DNA of 64,000 nucleotides. Source: Marinilabilia salmonicolor. Its GTDB lineage: Bacteria; Bacteroidota; Bacteroidia; Bacteroidales; Marinilabiliaceae. The translations under genes were made by a program, and so were the position numbers. The notes under the pieces were generated by a model. That model had not been told where the DNA came from. It was given only the letters and a program-made list of their open reading frames with translations, and did no database searches. The stretch is from contig NZ_PVTS01000005.1 of NCBI RefSeq assembly GCF_003003035.1, positions 62,001-126,000 of the forward strand, given 5' to 3'. The first letter of the stretch is position 1; each line of letters begins with the position of its first letter. Of this stretch, positions 62,882-64,000 are shown in pieces.

Positions 62882-62926
62882 AGCAGAGGCTTGATTTTCG
62901 GCTGTGCCGAAAGTCAACCCTCTGCT
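62882..62926. repeat. Long hairpin after dsbD
   Basis: A 21-base arm beginning AGCAGAGG and ending TTTCGGC is complementary to its partner at 19 of 21 positions, with the 3-base loop TGT. No poly-T follows on either strand, so it is not a standard terminator. It lies 44 bases after the dsbD stop. Confidence 0.7.
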
Positions 62927-63075
62927 GCATGTTGTCCATTTACAAAAGCAAAAGAGTTCATTAATCTACACTAACTTATTGTTGGTAAAAATAAACTTTA
63001 CCTTGGTTTTTTATTCCTTTAGCTTTGACGGATAAAGTAGATGTACTTTGAATCTGACCAAAATCTGTCCAAAGA

Positions 63076-64000
63076 ATGAGGAAAATCCTGTTTGTTATTG
63101 TTATATCAGTGTTTGTGTGTATTTCTGCTAACGCACAACAAATTGACTTCTACAACCTCGAAGAAGAACAAATTTATAATCCTGCCAGGAAATACAATAC
63201 CTGGTCACTGACAGCAGGCATCGGTCCCGTTGTTTATTATACAGATGTGGTTGATTATTCCGTGTTTCCTTCTCAAAACTGGAAATTCGGTCCTTCGCTT
63301 CTTGTCAGTAAACAGTTAGGGCGCCCCTGGTCTGTGGATGCACAGTTTCTTATGGCTGACATGTACGGGGAGAAAAATTCCCGCTTTTTTGAAGGCGATT
63401 TCTACGATTTGACGCTCAACCTTAATGTGAGTATCAACCAGTTGGTTTTGTTTGGTCCCATTCGTGATCGATTGAATATTTATGGTAAAATAGGTTTGGG
63501 GGTTAATTATTTCAGGGCCCGCCAACGGAATATTGAAACGGGTGAATGGATAACCGTTGGAGATGTGCATGGTGGAACTCCGGGATATCCGCGACCCTAT
63601 GGCTGGTCTGATGATGATTTTCTTGCCATTGGGTATGAAAAGGACAACCCGGAGGAGAAAACCGACAGGGGTAGTGAAATGGTTATTCCTATCGGCCTAG
63701 GAATCGATTACCGGATCAATAAAAGCTTCGACCTTGGATTTGAATTGATGTTGAGAAATCTCAGTCAGGATAACCTGGATGTAAATCTTACCGGGGCAGA
63801 TAACGATTCCTATATGTCCACCGCGGTAACTGTTACATACAAAATTGGTAAAAAAGACAAACGTCATGCCTTGTGGACTTACAAGGACTTTAATATGGGG
63901 TGGCAGCGGGATCGAAGAGTGGATCCCAATGCGCAGAAACTGGACTCACTGCGTCAGCGTTTGGAGGAAATTGCTGCTACGGATTCTTCCGTTACAGATA
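63076..64000 (+). CDS. Outer-membrane beta-barrel protein, 5' part
   Basis: The frame opens with ATG at 63076 and runs off the window; 308 residues are seen. A signal peptide (ILFVIVISVFVCISANAQQ) is followed by alternating aromatic strands (WSLTAGIGPVVYYTDVV, LYGKIGLGVNYF-like INIYGKIGLGVNYF, GLGIDYRINKSFDLGFELMLRNLSQDN), giving an eight-strand-type barrel to about residue 265. The last part (KDFNMGWQRDRRVDPNAQKLDSLRQRLEEIAA) looks periplasmic and helical. An OmpA-like or coiled-coil C-terminus could follow beyond the edge. I cannot name it further. Confidence 0.82.
   Translation, partial: MRKILFVIVISVFVCISANAQQIDFYNLEEEQIYNPARKYNTWSLTAGIGPVVYYTDVVDYSVFPSQNWKFGPSLLVSKQLGRPWSVDAQFLMADMYGEKNSRFFEGDFYDLTLNLNVSINQLVLFGPIRDRLNIYGKIGLGVNYFRARQRNIETGEWITVGDVHGGTPGYPRPYGWSDDDFLAIGYEKDNPEEKTDRGSEMVIPIGLGIDYRINKSFDLGFELMLRNLSQDNLDVNLTGADNDSYMSTAVTVTYKIGKKDKRHALWTYKDFNMGWQRDRRVDPNAQKLDSLRQRLEEIAATDSSVTD

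Noticed and set aside
1-64000. CRISPR array or complete insertion sequence
   Set aside because: No regularly spaced direct repeats and no transposase frame were seen; the repeats present are dispersed, short and non-coding.

Overview
The window looks like a chromosomal segment of a Bacteroidota bacterium, probably Bacteroidales/Marinilabiliales-like. The grounds are type IX secretion genes (porV, porU, gldJ), a hybrid two-component regulator next to a SusC/SusD pair and a GH20 hexosaminidase, fused SecDF, Rex, FolC and MtaB, and many promoters with the Bacteroidota -7 motif TAnnTTTG placed 15-45 bases before start codons. No species can be named from the sequence alone.

Layout: 1-3.3 kb holds the end of a possible FUSC membrane protein, urocanate hydratase, a small thioredoxin and IspF. 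3.6-10.7 kb is the type IX secretion block, porU-porV on the minus strand and gldJ on the plus strand, followed by murF. 12.1-17.9 kb is a minus-strand run (glycosyltransferase, LpxL-like acyltransferase, inositol monophosphatase-like enzyme, MtaB, PhoH/PIN). An AEC transporter (18.2 kb) precedes a glycan-use locus (19.3-30.7 kb): hybrid regulator, a 39-residue membrane microprotein, SusC, SusD and GH20. Then come FolC, two tRNA-Val genes, Rex, an NtrB/NtrC-type pair with a divergent ABC ATPase and FtsX-like permease, SecDF, TatA, a Ca2+/Na+ antiporter between inverted repeat elements, LolD, DUF2400, TrmN6, MATE and ComB-like proteins, MutS and a chemoreceptor.

The main accessory region is 54545-59106. 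It is a compact integrative element of about 4.5 kb inserted in the 3' end of a tRNA-Leu(UAA) gene. It is bounded by a 14-bp exact repeat, and the displaced original tRNA tail, with encoded CCA and hairpin terminator, is still visible at the far end. It carries a tyrosine recombinase, a protein of unknown function, an AbiEi/AbiEii-like (type IV toxin-antitoxin) pair with a symmetric four-half-site operator over its promoter, and a small membrane protein.

Other points of interest are a chemoreceptor with two tandem CZB-like zinc-binding domains outside the membrane, the second with Cys replaced by Ser; an ABC ATPase whose Walker motifs are intact but whose Q-loop, signature and D-loop are not; a family of intergenic repeats whose hairpin arms differ between copies but stay complementary; and a MITE-like element that ends exactly at the lolD start codon.
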